This document shows positions 47,409 through 59,735 of a stretch of DNA of 64,000 nt, one piece after another. The notes under the pieces were generated by a model. That model searched no databases, was not told where the DNA came from, and saw only the letters and a list, made by a program, of their open reading frames with translations. How positions within the stretch are numbered: the stretch's first letter is position 1; each line of letters starts with the position of its first letter. Source of the stretch: Apoderus coryli (lineage: Eukaryota > Arthropoda > Insecta > Coleoptera > Attelabidae); NCBI GenBank assembly GCA_911728435.2, contig OU452203.1, forward strand, positions 19,241,651 through 19,305,650. The letters run 5' to 3'. The position numbers and the translations under genes are program-made.

Positions 47409-49423
47409 TGTTTGTTAAATAAACGAACTAAAACCAAAATTACAAATATTAAAAACAATTTTAATCACAAATACTTATATCTATCAACAATTAAAATATA
47501 CCACGAATAAAATCATAACTCAATTATAAAACCTATCTGAATTGTTGTGAAGCCGACTCTGACAGATATTCCCACTACGAGAAACGTCATTTGCGAAAAC
47601 AGACGCTGTTGCGAAATCTCATAAATTTAATAAGATTTGGAAAAAAATGTTTCGTTCATATTGCTGAAAATTAAACAGTATGCAATTTTACCGATAACAT
47701 TTCATTATTTGATTTTGTCAAGCAGTTTCGTATGACGCAACATATGGATTTATTTATAAAACAGATATGTCGCATAAATTCTGTAAGGCGAACGACAAAA
47801 TACTTTTAAATATGGCAGCTTTGTACTGAAAATAAGATATTGAGGAGCATGCGTAGATCGTGAAAACTCTGCATACCCGTTACACTTTTTGGTATTCGGC
47901 TGGATTTAATTAGCATTCTAGAGTACATATATAATATAAAATTTCTATGGTCAAAAGTAATAAAATAAAAGTAATTAATTTGAATTGTTTTTAGAAACCA
48001 AATAATTTAATCTGCATTTCCAAACTGTAGGTACTTTTGAATTTTATTTTTTTTAATATTTAAGTCTTCCATTTGTAGTTGTCTAACCTTCGAAAAATGT
48101 CCACTCCAAGATAAACTAAGATATTTATTATGAAACATATGGAACTCTCGACTAATATAGTGTCGTTTAATGTTATATTCGCCTTTCCAACGCAAACATA
48201 TGCGCGGTTTAAATTTTCTCAATGAAAATATCACCCTGTATTCAAATAAAACCACCCTACGCGTATCTATATCTGAAAGCGGTCACCTCTATACTATATC
48301 CATGAATAGCCCCATATTATGTCCAGTTACCGTAAATAAATCAAAGGCAAATACAACATTAATCTATATGAATAATATTGTGGAACAGGGCTATAATTTT
48401 AATTTTAGAGAAGTGTGTTGTGCTTGCGTACCTACCCCATTTCTGAAAGGGAAACGTATTGGGGTTGACACCGGCTAGACATAGGGATAACTGCACATTG
48501 GCATTAACATTTGCATAGGACCCGGAGAGAGTAATGGCAGTTGAGTAAGAGTAGGACATGATTATATTTACGGCCGGGAGGCAACCGACGCGTTAGCGTA
48601 GTATGATGAGTTAAGGGTATATTTTCATGTATATGCTTAGTTGGGTTGTTGTCGTTCGATGTAGATGAACCAGTTGAAAATTGTTGGGGCGTATGACAAC
48701 AACAAAAAAACATATTTATATATACACGTTTATTATTGTTAATTAAGGGCGATTGTTTGAAAATAGCAACTGGTAGCTTTTGACCAGAATTTAACACCTT
48801 TGAACTGGAAAAACTGGATTAGGCACTTAAAATTTGCGTGTAATACTCGATCTACTTTAACACTCTTTCTGTTCTTCAACAAAAAACTCTTTCCGTCAAA
48901 CTTATATTACTAAAATCATTTTTTTAAAACACGCTCTTTCAGTTTATATTGATAGAAGCGCCAAGAGCAAGAAATACATTCCCGTTTGCGATCACAATTG
49001 TCTACCGCTCAATAAAACCAAACAATGACTAGCTTGCCTTCAATCCCGTTGAGTCCCCAATGCCGTATGGCAAATGTATTCCCCGTCACCCACGATACCC
49101 GATATCTGCCTCTGTCATCACAAGCAACATCTTATTATAGGTAATATCGTCCTCGGGCGTTGCGTTAAACATCCTTTTATCGAGGAAATGTTGATTGGAT
49201 TTATTTGTATATTATAAACTGCAGTCGAACTAATATTGAATGGGATTTTTTAGGATTACCATGTGTCAGTTTAATTTGTGATAGATTGACAAAGAAAAAT
49301 TTGTTTTTGTTCAACTCTAAATCCTACAATGGCAACACACTGATTTCTTCGAAGCTGTTCGTTGTGGTACACCATTTCCCTTTTCTTCATTATAAACGCA
49401 TAATTTCCTTTCATATAGATTTG
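47409..49423. other. Intron DNA, ORFs without support
   Basis: Several overlapping frames at 48007-48797 occur on both strands, none with a recognisable motif. One minus frame (48007-48255) is moderately protein-like and ends in a stop, but has no family signal. No repeats recognised. Confidence 0.3.
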
Positions 49424-49470
49424 ATTAGGACTGATGAGTAAGGTATATGCCTCCGAAACATGTATCTAAC
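49424..49470 (+). ncRNA. Hammerhead ribozyme-like motif
   Basis: TTAGGA, CTGATGA (49431-49437), stem II AGGT/GCCT with loop ATAT plus an outer G-C pair around a small bulge (49438-49454), GAAAC (49455-49459), self-complementary ACATGT (49458-49463), A at the cleavage position (49464), then TCTAAC, which pairs with TTAGGA allowing one bulged G. All core words are intact, which makes it the best candidate in the window for a working dimeric type I hammerhead. Confidence 0.6.
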
Positions 49471-49574
49471 GTGCTGTTAAGACATTTATTGTGGAGGTCA
49501 TATTTTTAATTGCTTTATAATCATGAAATAATATTATTTGCAAAAAAAAATACATACAAAATAAATAGGTAAAT

Positions 49575-49640
49575 AAACAAAAGAGGGCCCAATATCGAAC
49601 CCTGCGGAATCCCGTAGCATGGGCAAATGGGCTCTAAATA
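49575..49640 (-). pseudogene. Tiny LINE reverse-transcriptase fragment
   Basis: The minus strand reads GIPQGSILGPLFCLF, the RT 'PQGS.LGPLLF' motif, with no other RT block around it. Confidence 0.5.
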
Positions 49641-50289
49641 AACAACATAAAAGACCAACAAATACAAATGATATTTTTATTAAAGTCATTCATTTTTAGG
49701 TTAATTTTAATCATTGTTAATAAGTTTTGTAATTTTGTTATTTTTTTTTGACGCGCAGCTGATGACGGACGTATTAAACTTCTGAAAAATATGCTGTAAA
49801 TCGAGGTGAACAGGAAAACTAACAGAACACACTGTATGTAAGTAGGTATGTGGTATTATTTCACCTCCTGTATGAAAGAGGATTAGGGCAATTAAACGGT
49901 TCTTCCTTTGGTAGGGGAGTCAAGGATCATTTCACATTTTAAATAGGTAGTCGAGTGGTTATTGTTAAACTTAATGAATATACATCAGAGATGTTTGAAA
50001 TTTATTACCAGTTTATTATTCAAAGAGACTGTTGAACCAGGTTAAATTCATAAATTCAAATAGTTCGTTCGGTCAAAATTTAAAAACTAAACAAACACAT
50101 TTGTATGGAATTGATTTTTCCAAGGTTTTCCAGTCCAGTTACCAAAACTTTGTCGTTTTCATCACTTCAAATTTTATAATCACTTTTTTAATTCCAAAAA
50201 TTATTTTGCTTGGAGAGTGCCAAATTCATGATTGAAACAGTTTTCTGGTGCACAAAGCTGGATATGAAATATTACGTACGAAGATCCTA
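49641..50289. other. Intron DNA, nothing recognised
   Basis: A CTGATGA at 49759-49765 has no GAAAC or hairpin partner. No coding or repeat signal. Confidence 0.35.
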
Positions 50290-52546
50290 TACAGGGTGAT
50301 TCATTATGGTTGCAACAAACGAAAACTGGAGATTCCTGAAAACAATTCAAGCAATTTTTGCCATTGAACCCATGTCCGCAAATGCTTCGTTATCGAGATA
50401 CAGGGTCTCCAAATTTAGTGGTCAAATTAACTTTTTTGTTCATTTCTCAAAAACTAGCTAACCGATTTTGACAAAATTTTACATGCATTTGAGGACAGAT
50501 AACGTAAAATATTCTGAATTATTTTGGCTTTCATTAACTGTTCATTGGCGTAGATATAGGGGGCATTTGGATAAATTTTACACATAAATTAGTTAAACAC
50601 AGCTTTGACAAGCTTCATTATTTTAAATTATTACTTTTTTAAAAAGACCAACTTATAAGCTACAAAAAAGTTAATTACGTCGATGTTGTGGTTTCTACCA
50701 TTTTTATGGAAACCGATAAGTTGCAAGTTAATTGTAGAGTTAAATCAAAATAACGTTTACCAGAAATCAAAATGAAAAATCAAAATTGCCGTGGAAAACG
50801 ATTTAATAATAACAAATTACTTAACAACAAATTTTAAGGCCTATCAGTACAATTAAAAATTTAACAATAAAAAAACTAAACTCGATATTAAAATCAGAAA
50901 ATTAATAACAACTGTTCAAACTGCCCTCCATTGACAGTTATGCACATTTTACATCTTTCAACTAATGAATTTGTAGCTCTAATAAGGATATTATGATTGT
51001 TTCTTATTTTCCTAGCAGCTTCATGAACTATCTCCAGTAGTTGGTTTTCATTTATAATTGGTACACTGTAAAACAAATTGTTTCATGTACCCCCATAAAA
51101 AGAAGTCGAGCGGATTCAGATCCGGTGATCTTGGAGGCCACTCAATGGAACCTCTCAAACCAATCAAATTGTTTCCAAACAGTTGATTTAAAACTTTAGT
51201 TACTTGTCTACCACGGTGCGCAGGGGCTCCGTCATGTTGATACCATATGTTTTGAACAATATTCAGAGGTACATCCTCAATAAATTCAAAAGACTGTATT
51301 GATTTGAGTTTAAATGCCCATTAATTACGAACAACGGCAATAATTTATTGTTAAACATGCCACCCCAAACATTGATACTAAAACGTTCTTGAAAATTTCG
51401 CGGCCTAATAGCACGAGGGTTGTTTAAAGACTATACATGTTCATTATGGTTTGTATTTATGCCATCTCTAGTAAAAGTTGCTTCATCTGACCAGAGCACT
51501 TTCTCTAAAAATCTTTCATCTTCTTGATGCTTACCAAGAACCCAATTACAAAATAGTAGGCGCCTTTCACGGTCTGCAGAATGTAGGGCTTGGACATCTT
51601 TATATAGAAATAGAGAATTCCTCGATTTAATAGTCTCCAAACAGTTGTTCGAGGTAATGCCAATTGGGTTGGTATTCTTTTAGTGCTTATTTTCGGATCG
51701 TCTGAAACTAAATCCACTAAGTTTTCTTCACTTTGAATATCTAGACGATGCGGTCGTTTGTTAACTCTAGGTAAAATGCTCCCTATCGTTCTAAGCCCGT
51801 GAAATGTACCCGTCCATGTTTTGTGAAATGGATTACGTCTATTAGGATAACTAATTTGGTATTCTCTGGTCGCTGCTCTTGCATTTGCATTACACAAACA
51901 TATTCTTCAATTGAAAAACTCATTTTAATTTAGAAAAAAACATTCGCAATATTAAAAACAACTAAGAAATAATACAACAATTTTAACTAATTTAAATTTG
52001 TTGCTGTCAAAGTTTTTTTTTTATTGTTGCGGCATTCGTTTTCCATGGCAACTTTGATTTTTCATTTGGTTTTCTGGTAAACGTTATTTTGATTTAACTC
52101 TACCATTAACTTGCAATTTATCGGTTTCCATAAAAATGGTAGAAATCACCACATCGACGTAATTAACTTTTTTGTAGCTTATAAGTTGCTCTTTTTAAAA
52201 AAGTAATAATTTAAAATAATGAAGCTTGTCAAAGCTGTCTTTAATTAATTATGTGTAAAATTTACCCAAATGCCCCCTATATCTACGCCAATGAACCTTT
52301 AATGAAAGTCAAAATAATTCAGATTATTTTAGGTTATCGGTCCCCAAATGCTTGTAATATTTTGTCAAAATCGGTTAGCTAGTTTTTGAGAAATGAACAA
52401 GAAAGTTAATTTGACTACTAAATTTGGACACCCTCTATCTCGATAACGAAGCATTTGCGGACATGGGTTCAATGGCAAAAAATGCATAAATCACTTTCAG
52501 CAATCTCCAGTTTTCGTTTGTTGGAACCATAATGAATCACCCTGTA
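50290..52546 (-). mobile_element. Mariner-like element with about 510-bp inverted repeats
   Basis: The ends ACAGGGTGATTCATTATGG / CCATAATGAATCACCCTGT are flanked by TA (50288-50289 and 52547-52548). The inverted arms extend to about 50800 and 52040 with high identity. The minus-strand transposase pieces are: start MSFSIEEYVCVMQMQEQ near 51920; HTH region REYQISYPNRR...TIGSILPRV (DUF4817-like); VLWSDEATFTRDG with the first catalytic Asp; WYQHDGAPAHRGRQ (second); and WPPRSPDLNPLDFFLWG (third). By my count 36 residues lie between the second and third Asp. Several frameshifts and stops make it inactive. Both ends are intact, so it is a complete but decayed insertion. Confidence 0.88.
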
Positions 52547-52654
52547 TATCGATTTTATAATTTTTTGGACCAGGACAGTTCCGAAATTCTGAGCAGCTTA
52601 CACCAGTTAACTATTATAAGTAAATCACGTTTCAAGTCAAGATATCCTCAGTGA

Positions 52655-52735
52655 GGATATGGAATATACACTAAATAAAACGGGACCCAAGAACGAACCC
52701 TATATAGGGGGAATACCAGAAGAGGGCTCAATGCT
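52655..52735 (-). pseudogene. Tiny LINE reverse-transcriptase fragment
   Basis: The minus strand reads PSSGIPP, a stop, then GSFLGPVLFSVYI. This corresponds to the '.SGVPQGS.LGP.LF..YI' RT motif, isolated from any other RT sequence. Confidence 0.5.
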
Positions 52736-53302
52736 TATTACACTTTTTAAGCAAAAGTTTAAACATATTATATAGATGATAGTCTTCGTCTAAGTGGCCC
52801 AATTATCGTCATTCACATATTACGAGTATATACCATCCAGCGCTTCACACGATTAGTTATATGGAATGTTCTAGGCAGAATAATCTAGATAAAGATCATA
52901 ATAATTCGTTTATTTAAAAATAAGTATAAAGTATAGTTACATGCTAAAGATTACCCTTGATAGTAATAAAGTTATGAAAAAATTCCAATATATAGTACGT
53001 ACAATATGTTGCATTTAAGTTTATATTATAGTACCTATCTGAAATGAAAACGCAATCCATAAATTGCATCGTAGATACACATTTTCACACCTACCTTATT
53101 ACATTTTTTTTTGCTCGCATTTTTTTAATTTTCATTTATGGCTTAATGTATGTACCTACTTAGATCGGGTTGGGGTATTTAATGTTGCAAATTGCATAGT
53201 TTTGAAGGTCGAATAGTTGGGTGTAAACTGTATATTATTATACAGGGTGGGTTGTATAGTCTCGATCATCTATTAGTATTAATTATTGACTGTTGATTTA
53301 TA

Positions 53303-55575
53303 CAGGGTGTTTCAAAAAGCGCGGCAATATGTAAGGGGCTGATTTCTCAGATCATTTTATGAAAAAAAGTTCCCCTAGACATACATTCGGAAATGCATAG
53401 TTTCAAAGATACAAGGTGTTAAAGTTTTTTTGTAAATAACGGTTTTCTTTTAATTAAGTCAAATATCTCCTTATTGATTTCTTTGAAATTAGGCAGCGTT
53501 ATTGCTAGAAACAGGAAGCTTATATAGCCCTAACTAGATCAAAATTATTAAGGCCAGTGGCGTTAGGGGGGCAATTTAATAAAAATTAATGTACGCCACT
53601 GACTGTAATTTAATTTCGATATTGTCTTGATAGAAAGCAACTCAAACTATAATTTTTTTATCTCTTGTATTTTTTTCATAATATGTTGCTTCGTATACGC
53701 GATAAAAATTTTGCACGATGTTGCACCAGCGCATTTTAGTCGGGTTGCTCGTGAGTTTTGCACAGAAACATACAGAAATCGCTGAATTGGCCGACGTAGA
53801 CCCTTATGGCCTGCACGATCCCCGGATTTAAACCCACTGGATTTTTTTGATGTGGGGCCACCTGAAGTCGTTCTTAGTTTACTTGAGAAATTTTCGATTT
53901 AAAAAAAAAATATGTACACTATTGGACAAAACACTTTCGAAAAATTAGACAAATCTCGATTTTATAATATTAAATGCATGATATCGTATTTAAATACGTC
54001 GTGTCTTAAATATCAACGTAGGCTGCTATTATCGACGGCAACAGCTTTTTCCAACAATCAAAACAAATGAACTGATATTGACGTAAATTTTTAATACAAT
54101 ATTCTAATACGTCAAAAGTAAAGCAACATTTTAATATTTGCCTAAAAAAGGAAGGTTTTAGTGACAGTAAAGGTTAAAATATTTTTGCTGAGTTTATTTT
54201 ATGTTTAATTAATATTTCTGTGCTGGATTAATCATGCCAAGAGGTATTCCAATTTCGAAAGAATTAAAACAGAGAGTAGTGATTGCACACCTGTAAGGTA
54301 CAATACAAGCCCAAATGCAAGACCGTTTGTTTTTACCCAGAGCCAGCGTATTCAAAATAATTTCAACTTACAATGAAAGGGGACATTTAGAGAATATACC
54401 GAAATCGGCAAGCTCGAGAAAAACAACAACTAGGACAGACAGACGCCTTAAGAGAATTTCCCACAACGATCCTTGGATGTCTGCACCTAGAATAATTGCT
54501 GAAATTCCCGAAATTGAGGATAGTCCACGGATAGTTCAAAGAAGGTTGGTAGACGCAAAGTTGTTTAGTAGACGCCCGGCTAAAAAGCCGCTTATTTCGG
54601 CAAGAAATGGAGTGACTAGGCTTGAATTTGCACGTGGATATTTAAATTGGACAGTAGACGATTAGGAAAAAGTGTTATTTAGCAATGAAACGCGTTATAA
54701 AATTTTCCATTCTGATAGAATCAAGTATATAAGACGGCAATCAATCCAAGGTTTCATCCCAAATACAGTACACCCACAGGTAAAGGCAGTGTTTTCCATG
54801 GGGTTGTTTCTCATTGAAGGGTGTGGGTCCTTTAGACTTCATTAATGACACCATGGATCGATTTGTCTATAGATATCTAATGCAAAATGAAATGTTGCCT
54901 TATGCAGAATGGGAAATGCCGTTGCATTTTATTTTATAATAGGATAACGATCCCAAACACTTCCGAATTGTTTAAGAGTGGTTTCAAGAAAATAACGTTC
55001 TGGTTTTGGAGTGGGCGGCACTATATCCTCAAACCTTTTATTTTATTTAAAATCTCTGTGAAGAAGTTGAGCGTGGAATTCGTACACAAGTATTCACAAA
55101 TAAACCATCATTGGTAAATAAAATCAATGGAGTTTGGAGAAACCTTTCCGAAAATACTGTCCAAAAATTGATTGCTTCAATGCTGCGACGTTGCTGGCAA
55201 ATAATAAATAATAATGGATATTCTATTAATTATTAACATAATACTACTAGCTATTTTAATTATTAAATGTGTTTAATGTTTTTTAATCGTAATATGTAAA
55301 ATTAAATACTGTTGATACAATTTGTTGCTTTACTTTTGTCGCATTTCATTTCGTCGATCTTTATAATTATAAATATTTCTGTAACTGCATTTCGTTTAAA
55401 GTGTACCAAAATATTGTGAAATATTACTAATATTGGGGATAATATTTCATTAAAATTAACTGGGGATTACAATAATATTTAATTAGTTTTTCAAATTCAA
55501 AGAAATAAAAGCACTTTGTTGCTCTACTTTTGTCCAATAGTGTATATCGTCATATCTTTTAAATGAGACATCCTG
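53303..55575 (+). mobile_element. Mariner relic split by a Tc1-like insertion
   Basis: The left end CAGGGTGTTTCAAAAAGCG follows TA at 53301-53302. A similar inverted end (GACATCCTG then TATA) is at about 55567-55579. At about 53770-53880 the plus frames read RRRPLWPARSPDLNPLDFF, the third catalytic block of mariner-type transposases. The rest of the gene is missing. The Tc1-like element at 53917-55542 sits inside it; without that insertion the relic is only about 645 bp long. Confidence 0.6.
53917..55542 (+). mobile_element. Tc1-like transposon, decayed
   Basis: Inverted ends CACTATTGGACAAAA (53917) and TTTTGTCCAATAGTG (to 55542) are flanked by TA duplications (53915-53916 and 55543-55544). 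The coding region starts at ATG about 54235 (MPRGIPISKELKQRVVIAHL, then a stop). It runs through the HTH region (RASVFKIISTYNERGHLENI, RTDRRLKRISHNDPWMSAPR) to a corrupted first catalytic block (VLFSNETRYKIF, Asp to Asn). Beyond that it is broken by stops and frame changes. Confidence 0.85.
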
Positions 55576-56665
55576 TATAAATGGCGTGGGTGGCAAAACA
55601 TGCGGTATTTGGTAAATGACGTGTGTCAGCATATTTACCAAAATTAATTTTAATTGAGTTTATTCAAGACTTTTGGACCTCACGGTGTAGATTTTATTGA
55701 ATAATCAAGTACACATTCTTGATTATTTCTTAAAACATAGATACTATAAAGCAAACTCTCCTGGTATGTTGTCCCAACGGAAATTGAAGAAAAAATGACT
55801 GGAGAAATATAAAAATGCTAAAGCATAGTTACATTCAATAATATCATAATTTCGTCCTAGAGACAAGATCTTCATTCTGGGTTTTTACCAATATAGCAGA
55901 ACACATTAGTTTATCAATTAAATACCTATATGTAGCATTTATTTATTTATCAGCGTGTAAATATTTATTTTATTTTTTATCTCACTACATGCATTATTCC
56001 CATTAATTTCCTGCTAATGATAACAGTAATGGCAACACTGTAACTGCAGCAGAACTAAACTATAATCACACACATAACATAGCATAGAATAGATAGGCGG
56101 CCGTGGCACAGTTGTGTTTATGATGCTTCATGTCGTGGGTGGCTGTGAACCGTGATTGGCGGTAACAAGTGAAAAATAGACGCGTTTTGACAAGTGAATT
56201 TTTATTTACAATTATTACGTTTGTTTTGACATGTAGTGGGTAGTGTTTAATTAATCATACATAAAATAAACAGTGTTATAATCAATCGTAATTATTTAAA
56301 AAGGTACATAATACATTGGTTGCTAATTTAGTGCATGTAGGGGGTGTTTATATTTTAAATTGTCAATATAACCTCAAAATAGCGGCAACCGTTTAATTCA
56401 TAATAGGGCCTAATTACTTAGTGATGTTAATGTAATAATATAAACTCAAATACTACATTATTGAAATGTTTTAGGTATATTAAATTATTTATATCTATAC
56501 ATTTCCCTCTGGTCTCTATTTTGTGTGTTTATTCCGTTCGGTTTATCGTCAAAAGTACTAATATTTAATCTATTTCTGGCCGAGTGTTTGTTGATTTATG
56601 CATTTTTATATGTTACGTTTTTGGATATATTTATTATTGCTGGTTTATCAGTGAATACTGGAAAT
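55576..56665. other. Intron DNA and possible promoter of the 56.7-kb exon
   Basis: No repeat or coding motif was recognised. The plus frame from 56525 is open into the exon, but its first part looks hydrophobic and AT-driven, so I do not treat it as coding. Confidence 0.35.
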
Positions 56666-56742
56666 ATGTTGAAAATTCAGATGTTGGAACAGCTGGTGAG
56701 CAACGAGAGTAATCCGAATGGTAGTTCTGCAGGTAATAATGG
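56666..56742 (+). CDS. Candidate alternative first exon
   Basis: ATG 56666 begins a 25-codon frame reading MLKIQMLEQLVSNESNPNG and then SSAGNN, ending in AAT GG|GTAAGT (donor at 56743). It ends in phase 2, like the exons at 14722 and 38223. The donor is close to perfect. The start assumes that the first in-frame ATG near the donor is used. The protein family is not recognised. The exon is so short that its reality depends on transcript evidence. Confidence 0.42.
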
Positions 56743-56973
56743 GTAAGTCCGCAATACCTTTTTTTATTATCCTATTTTTATTGTTATGGTAGTAAGTACC
56801 TAACTATTTATAATTATAAAACAACATAAAATATAGATACCTAGGTAGATACATTTCGAATTCGACTAGGTATTTATTCCCCATATCACAGGAAAAATAT
56901 ATGTACAGTGTGTTCCAAACTGATGCTGATGCCTACCTGTAATGCATGCCTATTATAATGTACAGTGTGTGTA

Positions 56974-57297
56974 TTTACGCAGGACAATGATATTATGAAG
57001 GGCTATCTACATGCCAAACGACATTCGAGACCAGTGTCATTAAGGATAGTTTTTTAGGTCTTATATGATAGGGTCCTACACCAAACCAAGGCTCCAAAAA
57101 TTGAAATCTGATTCACTACTAATAGGGTAGTGATATTTACGCAGGACAATGATATTATGAAGGGCTATCTACATGCCAAACGACATTCGAGACCAGTGTC
57201 ATTAAGGATAGTTTTTTAGGTCTTATATGATAGGGTCCTACACCAAACCAAGGCTCCAAAAATTGAAATCTGATTCACTACTAATAGGGTAGTGATA
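56974..57297. repeat. Perfect 162-bp satellite dimer
   Basis: Two consecutive 162-bp units (56974 and 57136) appear identical base for base. They share CATGCCAAACGACATTCGAG, GGACAATGATATTATGAAGG and ATTAAGGATAGTTTTTTAGG with the 41.2-kb array, but lack about 12 bp (GATTAGGTCCTG region). This suggests a recent duplication of one unit here. Confidence 0.92.
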
Positions 57298-57599
57298 TTT
57301 GTGTATAAAATCGGGAAACAACTGAAAATAACCTTACAATTTACTGGCCGATTTAAGCCAAATTTTACGCTATTGGCGTTGTTGCCAGCTTTTTAGTTTG
57401 TCTGGAAATCAAATCAATCTTTTTTAAGTATTTTGAAGTAGTCAATACTACTTTGGATTCTTTATGAGTTTAATTGGATTAATGAATGTCAAATTTCGAG
57501 ACAGTATCTTCATTATAGCGGTGATATTTGACTGAACTGGACTGAACAGAGATTACAGAATAAACTTCAAATTTCTTCAATTGTCTAACTTTTATTAAC
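57298..57599. other. Intron DNA, nothing recognised
   Basis: No ORF or repeat boundary is visible here. Confidence 0.35.
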
Positions 57600-58108
57600 A
57601 ACTGTATGCGATACTATTTTACGTTACGAAAGAAGTCGCCATTATACGCCGGTTTATATTATTATAATTTGCTTCCCGATGACATGAGGAGCTGTCAATC
57701 TGAGAAGCAATTTAGAAGATTGTTAAAGACATTTTTAATTGAAAACGCTTTCTACACCTTATCAGAGTTCCGTGAGTCACTGCAATGATGGCCTATGTGT
57801 TTGTTTTGTTTGCAGTTATTTTGTTTATTTGATTTTGTTGTTATATATTTTGTTTGTTTGACATATTTGTATTTAATGTATTTTTATTTTATTTTAAGTT
57901 TGGACTTACATATTTTATCTGCACATATTTTTTTATATCTAAATTTAATTATGTTAAACTTGTCTGTTAAAACATACATATGATGTATTTTAAAAGCATA
58001 TTATGGATTTGTTAATTTGACTGTGATTATGTAATATTGACTTGCCTATGTACTTTCTTGTACTTATTGATGGCGAAATAAATATTTGATTTGATTTAAA
58101 TGCGTTCA
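57600..58108 (+). mobile_element. LINE 3' end, 5'-truncated
   Basis: The frame from 57606 reads YAGLYYYNLLPDDMRSCQS then KQFRRLLKTFLIENAFYTLS, with a TGA at about 57786. This is the typical last segment of jockey/CR1-type RT proteins ('AGIRFYNNLP...FK..LK..L...AFY'). A 3' UTR of about 300 bp follows, ending in AATAAATATTTGATTTGATT, a characteristic LINE tail. Confidence 0.8.
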
Positions 58109-59159
58109 AAAATGCGCCTAACAAGTTGTGTCATGTCAAGATTCGGTTCGGAATCAGTAAGTTTCCGCTTTCTCTAACGTAGCTACTAAACTCCTTTATC
58201 ACCTGATTAAATATTTCTTATGAATTTAGGAACACTCTGTATGATTTGACACAAGTAGTATTACTAAATTCATTGTAAAACATGAATATTACCTAAAACG
58301 AATCACTTATACATATCAAATACTTTAAACAGTTATTTTATTTAGTCTTGTTAGTAGCTACTTAACAAAGATGTACCAGATAGCACCCGACTTGTTTAAT
58401 ATGTAAACCAAGCAAGGCTACATATTGTAAATACTAAATAAATCCATAAATACCTATATTTTTCATATTATTACATACTGAACATATTATATCTTATAAA
58501 ATCTATATAGAATTTACATAAAAGTCAACATTTCATTTAAATAAACGACACACATGTCATGCCTAATAAAAGTGCGACCACAGTTTGCTTTAGGAAACTT
58601 CATCCAGCACAACAAGGCGGGTCTTTGTCTACAGTTCAGTAACCCTCGAATCCCCTTTTTTTATTACTATTTTCCGACTGAAGTATCTTATGTTTTTTTT
58701 TGCACTTTAACTTTCGTTTTATTACCTCATTTTAATTATTATTGTTATGTGTATATGAAATGCGTTTTTGTCAGTTTATTTCATTGAGTACTAACTTTTG
58801 CTAGATTATTTGCCGTCATCTCGTGTATCGGTAGAGGTAAGAGTCCTTACCTACTACTGACAATGCAATTGCATCCTCGTATTTCCTGTATATACAAGTT
58901 TGTGACTGTATTCCTTTTATCTTTCTTTTAAAGGGCTTTTTATGCTCAAAGCATTCTCCAATTTTGACAACATTTGATAGAAATTTATAGATTTTTAAAA
59001 TTCATTGAACAGAATATCGCGAAATATTATACATTCCTCTGCCAGTTGTCTCGGGGTTAGTTCAGGATTAACCCCAGACCTTGGGACATCATTATTTCAA
59101 CCTGTTTCTTGAAATTTTAAAACCAGTTTTCTCAACTAATAAATTTAGCGAAACCACGC
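58109..59159. other. Intron DNA, nothing recognised
   Basis: The 77-codon plus frame at 58554-58787 has no recognisable motif and AT-driven composition. Confidence 0.35.
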
Positions 59160-59735
59160 AAAGAATCCGATGATCAGAATGAGAAGATTTTCCTCAAAGA
59201 TTCGAATTCTGCGAATTTCTACGTGATCAAGTAGCTCATGTTCTGCGTTTCTTGAAGAATATTTTATTTACTGACGAAGCTACCTTAACACAGCAAGGAT
59301 ATTCAATTTTCTGCAGAACGATTTATTCAAAGTTTTGGAAGATTTATCACTAGACGAACGAGCAGCTATGTTTTTGATGCATGATGGTGCTCCACCACAT
59401 TTTAGTAGAGCGTCGAGAAAGTGGTTAAGTGAACATTTTCCCAATAAATGGATTTGTCAGGGTGCTGATGAATCGCCTGATCTCATCCCGCTAGATTTTA
59501 CTGTTTGGAATAACCTTAAATCTGTGGAAGAACTACAAATGCGGATTGAATTGAATTGTAGAGCCTTAATGGATAATCCGGAACCAACACAAAGACTAAT
59601 GTATGCTCTAGGAAAGCGAATTCGATTTTGCTTAATAAACTTAAAATATCTTGGAAACGGTACATCCAGGCGTTTTTTTCTAAGAGTACATTTTTTTGTT
59701 GGGTAATAAACGGGTTATCAGTTTCTGTCATTACC
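59160..59735 (+). pseudogene. Mariner-type transposase fragment
   Basis: An upstream piece carries NILFTDEATLTQQG (first catalytic Asp). The longest frame (59335-59706) begins EDLSLDERAAMFLMHDGAPP (second) and continues to ESPDLIPLDFTVWNNLKSVE (third). The stretch between the second and third Asp is shorter than in the 50.3-kb element, showing a small deletion at GQGADE. Part of the core between the first and second Asp is also missing. Inactive. Confidence 0.8.

Noticed and set aside
48007..48797. Overlapping ORFs on both strands
   Set aside because: No motif, no splice or poly(A) support, and frames on both strands are equally open.
49759..49765. CTGATGA word, possible ribozyme core
   Set aside because: No GAAAC box or hairpin follows within a reasonable distance.
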